Assembly (NCBI GenBank): GCA_020091685.1
Contig: CM034595.1
Location: forward strand, 13,506,525-13,570,524
Reading direction: 5' to 3'
From: Lutjanus erythropterus
Taxonomy: Eukaryota > Chordata > Actinopteri > Lutjaniformes > Lutjanidae
DNA: 64,000 bases
Below, piece after piece: positions 58,781-64,000 of the stretch (position 1 is the stretch's first letter; each line of letters starts with the position of its first letter). Under the pieces are notes generated by a model. The model was not told the origin of the DNA and searched no databases. It was given only the letters and a program-made list of their open reading frames with translations. The translations under genes were made by a program, and so were the position numbers.

Positions 58781-60474
58781 TCACATACTATACACCACAT
58801 ACCCAAAATGTGTACAATTGTTTAACATACTTTTGTGTGAATAAACAGAACGTATCTTTTTGGACACACTGCTCAGCACGTATCATGTCACTTCCTTCCT
58901 GGTTAGAGACTTGTAACCATGGTAATACATAATGATGAACTAATTAAAAAAATATGCTATGCCTAGAAAAGTGAAGTTTTATTTAAATTTAAACTGAAGC
59001 ATTATTGACATTACATCAGAGCTGCCTCAGTTGCTGTCCGCCTTCGTCTGTTATGTTGTTGTTGTCACTACTGCATTGCATTGTGGGGTATTTATGCTGG
59101 TGTACTGCCCAGTGCTTCCATACTGTACTTCCCTAGAAATATGCACATTTTGGATGTACTGAAAAATCACACATAGTGTTTTAGTTTACTAAGTATCATG
59201 TTATTATTGAATTTCAGATGCAGACCAACTAAGCCTACTCATGATGACTTGGCAAAGAAGCTCACATTTCTCTTCCTTTGAGAAAAACTTGCTGGCTGAA
59301 TTAATGGACCAACGTGGCCAAATAAAAAACAATAAATGCAAATTACAAGCTCTTTCATTAATTGATAATTGGCTAAATAAATCATCAATTAATTGCATCT
59401 ACCAGACAGTACCAAGTGCATTTTCCCCCTCAATCAAAACCTTAATTCCACATCAACATATTACATGTTCTCTGACAGCATAATATAACCTATGAAACAT
59501 ATAAATGCTCTTATATTAAAAACGTATAAGTCAATATTAGATAACATGCAGACCGTGTTCATAAAATAATCTCCATAATCTATATTTCAACTCTTTGTGA
59601 TAGATTGATTAAATTGTACATGTTGATTGATTAATTAGGACAGGATATCTGTGTTGTAGTTGATGAAAAGATTGAAGCACTTTTTCCAACACTGAATTTT
59701 CCAAAGTTCCAGGTCTAAAACACACAGTAGTTCTCACAAATAGAGCGATAAAGTACAAAGTAGAGTACAGACACGTTAACAGCTCTCATTGCACCACCAG
59801 GACAGATCAATGAAGAAGAATAGTTTGGAGACATTTTTGCGACTTCCATTGCAGGTAGGAGATGAGGCCTTTGGCAATCAACCCTCACCCATTAGCTTTA
59901 TGGGTCAACAAGGACAAACTTGCATTTGAACTGACTGTGATTAGCATTTAATTAAATTTTTAATTTTTCATCTTAATCCTCACTGGATGGCGATACAATG
60001 AGTGCAAAGAAATGAGATATTTTTACTGTCTCTTACCATCTGTGACCCAAAAACACATTAAAACCGCTCGAATTTTCATGAGCAAACGATTGTGGAGTTG
60101 TTTTGGACTCTTGTGGGATTTGCAGCTTTGAACGTCTCTTTTGCAATTTTACAAATCTGCTCACTCCCTCCCAGCGACATTGCCCGTACAGTGTGCCGAG
60201 GGAATACAGCCTTCATCAGGCCAAGACAAACACGCGCTGCGAAAACACACATGAGCCACCACAAAAGTTAAATAACTATATACAGGAGCAATTTAGCTCT
60301 GCTGTAATTTGTATATAGTGTTTGACAACCTTGCTGGAGAAGTTTTCACCCCAGAAATGCTAAGTAGTCCCAGCAGGAGTCAGTCAGGAAGAGGAGAGGG
60401 GCTCTTTGCTGTTTAATGTATTCTTCAGCAGCCCAGAGGCCTCCAAAACGCTGCATGTCTTTACCATCCAGTGT

Positions 60475-60520
60475 ACTCACACACACACACACACATACGC
60501 ATGCACACACACTCACATAT
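60475..60520. repeat. CA microsatellite, interrupted
   Basis: CA runs with TACGCATG interruption. Confidence 0.85.
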
Positions 60521-60714
60521 CTGTCGGCAGTCAGGCTCTGAAGGAACACTGCTAATGGGGCTGTTTTTAATGAGCCAGGAAGAGGAGAGTGACCCTTCGA
60601 AGGTGAATATCTCTATCTCTCTCTCTGTATTTTGCTGTGTGTATGCATCCATGCCACTCACACACACGTGTGCGCACACAAGTCCTCGTGATTTTATACC
60701 AAGTTGTAATATTT

Positions 60715-60860
60715 ATGTCTAATTGTTTTTAACCGCCATAATTACTTTCAGCTCTCGGCTCGTTCATTCATCCAATCCTCTCATCAGGAGCGAGCGTGTG
60801 AGACATCAGAAGGCAGAAATGTGTGTTTTTACGGCTGGAGAGCCTGCATAAATTGTAAGG
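60715..60860. promoter_or_regulatory. Candidate distal regulatory block
   Basis: AACCGCCATAATTACTTTC, GTTCATTCATCCAATCC and GCCTGCATAAATTGTAAGG in unique sequence. Confidence 0.3.
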
Positions 60861-61539
60861 GTTTTGAAAAAAAAGAGCCCTGCAGCAATAGTCCTCCGCA
60901 AAGCTGCAGGAGATCCGTCGATTTCCTCAAGTTCCACTTCACGTTGCAAGGGACATATCCATCCCCAGACAACCATTTCACTTTATTTCACTGATTTTAT
61001 GATCTTTTTCCCTGCAAAGAAAAAAAGGGAGAAGAGAGGAGGCAGAGGGGGAGCAGTTCTGCGAGTGGCCAAAAGATGGCACACTATGTATGGCTGGAGG
61101 ACGGTTGTGATGAACGTTTGTGGCTGGCTGTGGTGTCTGTATTTAACCTAGAACCTGGAGAGCGTCTGTGTTTCCTCTGCTGGGAATCTTCTGCTTCTAG
61201 GATTCATACAGGAGGAGGAGGAGGGAGAAGAAGGAGCTAGGTAGGTGAACGGATGTCATGCTTCTGCTCATGTTGCTCAACAAGCCCTACTGTGGCTGCT
61301 TTTTACACTAAAATGAGCCTGAGGATATATAGCTGTGACATTTCATGTGAGAGCCCACCAGTTCATTTTGTCTGCAAGAACATGTGGAGTTACAGTGCAA
61401 TCTGAGAAGACGGCTAAAAATAATGGTTATTCTGATGATTTGTGTTCTTAAACGTCTCACAGAGAAAATAAATGCACTAACTAACCAGGTAGGACGTATC
61501 GTGCAGGTTAATATTTTTGGTTCCTAAAACAAATGAGAG

Positions 61540-61740
61540 GGGAATGAAAAAGATCCGTTCATACATCACTTTTTAAACAAATTTCTCATGAAGCGTGCTC
61601 ATTAATCCCGCCAAAATTGTCTTTTTATGGGTGTTGCTGATTTCTTTTAATCATTCTTTCCTCACGCCGGTGCTTGCAGAGGCAGTTTTAAATCTGAGCA
61701 GAACAATTTCTTTTTGCCAGCCATGAATGATTGGAATGTC
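61540..61740. promoter_or_regulatory. Candidate distal enhancer-like block
   Basis: GTGCTCATTAATCCCGCC, TTGTCTTTTTATGGGTG (HOX/CDX-like TTTTATGG), CTTTTAATCATTC and GAACAATTTCTTTTTGCC lie in one unique stretch of 200 bases. Confidence 0.35.
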
Positions 61741-61963
61741 CCTTTTTTTTGGTGGGTTAATTGGGAATCATCACATTGTCATTATCGCAAAAACACAACA
61801 TGTGGAAATGTGAAATTTGCTCACTCAGAATGGATTATGATTCATGAACTGTCTCTGTTAGAATTTATGCTTACACATGCTATGAGCACAAACTGATATG
61901 GATGCTTTTAAATATCAAATACTAGTATTTATTTATCTATTTCTTCATGGTTTTATATTAATA

Positions 61964-63023
61964 GGGGAGACCAGGGAGTGTTGTAACACTGGGTTAATTG
62001 TAACACTGTTGTTGATAAATCTGAAAAGTGCTGTGGATGTCTTTGAGCAATTTTGTGGATTTTACGACAAAAAAGAACAATAAAAAAAACGTAAAGTAAT
62101 GTAAGAAAGTTTTTTTTTTTTAATCAAGGTTATTTATTTTATTTTATTTTATTTATTTGACTTACCTAACCTAAAATAGCAGTTTCTCTTGTTCAGTTTA
62201 ATGCTTTCCATTCATGCTACCCCCAAGCCCTCGTGCTAAAACAGTTAGCTATGTAATGGCTGCTTGGAGGGGGGACAATTGTAACAGCTCTTTAAAATGA
62301 TAAAAACTCCTGCAATGTGTGCATGGAAGACTTCGGAAATTCAAGGCAAAAAGAAATGTGCATCAAGTGCATAATTTCATCACTTTAAACTGGTTCTTCA
62401 GTGAAGTTCTTTCATAATGGGATAGTGTGGATCTTAAATCATTGTCGGATCTATCCCAAGCTGATGTTACAATTCACCCAAACAGTGGGGTAAGTTGTAA
62501 CAACGGAATTCTTTGTATAAGACATTAAATACACAAAATATAAGTTCTTCTGCTAAGGATCACTTGTAAAACAGCAACATAAAATGTAGTTTGATGATGC
62601 TGTGAAGTGGCATGGGATCATGGGAGCTGTTGTCTTTATTGTGTTTATTGTTAAACAGCTTCCATTGCTAATTAAAAATATGTGACAACACTCATCATGA
62701 TCATGGGTAAGGTAATCTTTAAGTTTTATTTATCATAATTACGCACATTTGCTGACTTTCTTCTTCACTCTTTGATGTATCCAACGTTTCCTGTGTTTTC
62801 CTTGAAATTATAGCGACTAGCACACAGTTACGTTAAATAAATTGCAGAATCCTCTATTAAAAGATCGTTGGAAACATTCTGGAAAAATGTAAGTACACAA
62901 CTCAACAAAATATGTAACATAGGTCTAACGCTTTTGATGTGTTAGTGCAGAAATGTTACATAAAACAACCACTGAATTACTGTTGCTTAAACAAAAAGTG
63001 TTATAACCATCCCCAGTCTCCCC
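61964..63023. mobile_element. Non-autonomous DNA element with GGGGAGACC ends and TA flanks
   Basis: GGGGAGACCAGGG on the left and CCCCAGTCTCCCC on the right form inverted ends, each bounded by TA. TTGTAACA words recur inside (near 61980, 61998, 62279, 62467 and 62498) in both strands. The length is about 1,060 bp without a transposase-like ORF. This terminal sequence is common in fish genomes. Confidence 0.7.
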
Positions 63024-63183
63024 TACTTCTTTTTATTGTTCTTTCTACATGCAGTTGATATTAAGAGTGTGTTTCTACAGCTTGGTTACATTTGCTCTGT
63101 CGCCACACAAACACTTAACATCCAGCTTTGAACATGGACATGCTCCTACACTCTAAACACTCCGCAAAGACACACACACACTG

Positions 63184-63204
63184 ATACACACACACACACA
63201 CACG
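63184..63204. repeat. CA microsatellite
   Basis: Short CA run. Confidence 0.85.
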
Positions 63205-63314
63205 CCCATGCTACGAGACCACTGAAAATCAATGTGACAGGTTTCAGTCGTCCCTCAGTGTACACATCCCCTCTCAGGCTCTCTCCTGACATCTGCTCGA
63301 TTACCTCCTACAGC

Positions 63315-63315
63315 C

Positions 63316-63385
<70 letters not shown>

Positions 63386-63396
63386 ACTCACACACA
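63315..63396. repeat. CA microsatellite
   Basis: About 30 CA units, then ACTCACACACTCACACACAG. Confidence 0.97.
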
Positions 63397-63582
63397 GAGA
63401 CGCCCTCCCCGTGGCCGCTCTAAGCCCCTCTGAGCCATATGAAATGTAGTCGGTGCAGGAGAAACCAGATACTGCTGGCTGTGTCACATTGCGTTTGCCG
63501 CCACCCGTCAGGAGCGGGTCTGTTTGACTGCCAGACGTTATGACAGCGTCAGTCATCCTGCAGCCCAGCAGCAGGCTGTGGG

Positions 63583-63640
63583 ATGGAGAGGAGGAAGAAG
63601 AGGAGGAGGAGGAGGAGAGGGGTAGGGGGTGGAGGGGAGC
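63583..63640. repeat. GGA simple repeat
   Basis: GAGGAGGA run on the + strand next to G-rich sequence. Confidence 0.85.
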
Positions 63641-64000
63641 AAGACCTCCACCACAGGCTGAATAGGAGGTGATGAGAAAGGGGAGCAGAGTCCTGGAAAA
63701 TGAAACGGGAATCTCTGCTTTCAGATGTAGACACATCATGCGTCCTGCAGGCACATGCACAGACAGACCCCAGGTGGTGCTCAAGAACATGCCCTTTTGG
63801 CCTCTACACTACTAAGTGTCCATTTTGCATGACATTTTTTTTCCCTAAATCATTTCCTAAATTTGACCCATAGCAATAATTCTCAATAAAAAGTGTGCTG
63901 CAATGCCCAGTCCTGCATCTGAGTTCTAATGCTGCCGTTCATTTTCTTTCTATTTCCTGTGTGTAAAAATCCTATTTTATTAAGTAACTTGTAACTAAAG

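Larger units (their letters stand above)
49146..64000. other. Downstream intergenic region
   Basis: No exon of a known gene could be recognised. It holds a TTAA-type MITE, a SINE, a diverged three-unit tandem repeat, a GGGGAGAC-ended element, microsatellites and several unique blocks with regulatory-like composition. I see nothing specific at 49150-51720, 52750-53400, 55260-55690, 56180-57430, 57730-58250, 58790-60460, 61150-61530 or 63030-63180. Confidence 0.65.

Noticed and set aside
63380-63790. 136-codon minus-strand ORF
   Set aside because: It is Ser-rich because of the GGA repeat and CA microsatellite; no domain or splice context.
1-64000. Endogenous retrovirus or LTR element
   Set aside because: No paired long terminal repeats, primer-binding site or gag/pol-like reading frame was recognised anywhere in the window.

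Overview
The window looks like chromosomal DNA from a ray-finned fish, probably a percomorph teleost. It has one widely spaced multi-exon gene with GT-AG introns, abundant CA/GT microsatellites, many short non-autonomous DNA transposons with TTAA ends, and a tRNA-derived SINE with a typical fish tail. I saw no bacterial, viral or organellar genes, no CRISPR array and no rRNA or functional tRNA gene.

The one gene I can support is on the + strand: the teleost orthologue of ZNF516, a C2H2 zinc-finger transcription factor. I assembled four coding exons by hand: 22371-24120, 29620-30972, 37277-37381 and 44311-44507. They join in frame to 1,134 residues with 11 C2H2 fingers: seven in exon 1, two in exon 2, one in exon 3 and one in exon 4. 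All three introns interrupt a glycine or aspartate codon after its first base (phase 1), and two of them fall inside the linker between fingers. The 5' UTR part of the first coding exon probably begins at 21822, after a strong polypyrimidine tract, and carries several short upstream ORFs. The 3' UTR appears to run about 4.6 kb to an AATAAA at 49123.

Layout: 1-21821 is upstream or 5' intron sequence with scattered repeats and a few stretches that look like non-coding regulatory DNA. 21822-49145 is znf516. 49146-64000 is downstream intergenic DNA without a recognisable gene. In other vertebrates the region beyond the ZNF516 3' end is, as I recall, a gene desert towards TSHZ1. Several AT-rich, homeobox-site-rich blocks here (about 53900-54010, 54450-54920, 57440-57720, 60715-60860, 61540-61740) would fit enhancers of such a desert, but I could not test conservation.

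The most interesting points are these. A two-finger module occurs at both ends of the protein, with the same nine-residue block (RASQKGNLK) in fingers 2 and 11. The middle exons are symmetric, so skipping either keeps the frame. Several MITE families share TTAA ends, including near-complete palindromes, one apparent chimera and one perfect 56-bp palindrome. A MITE fragment lies inside a tandem duplication, and an AT-rich tandem array seems to be echoed 41 kb away in inverted orientation.
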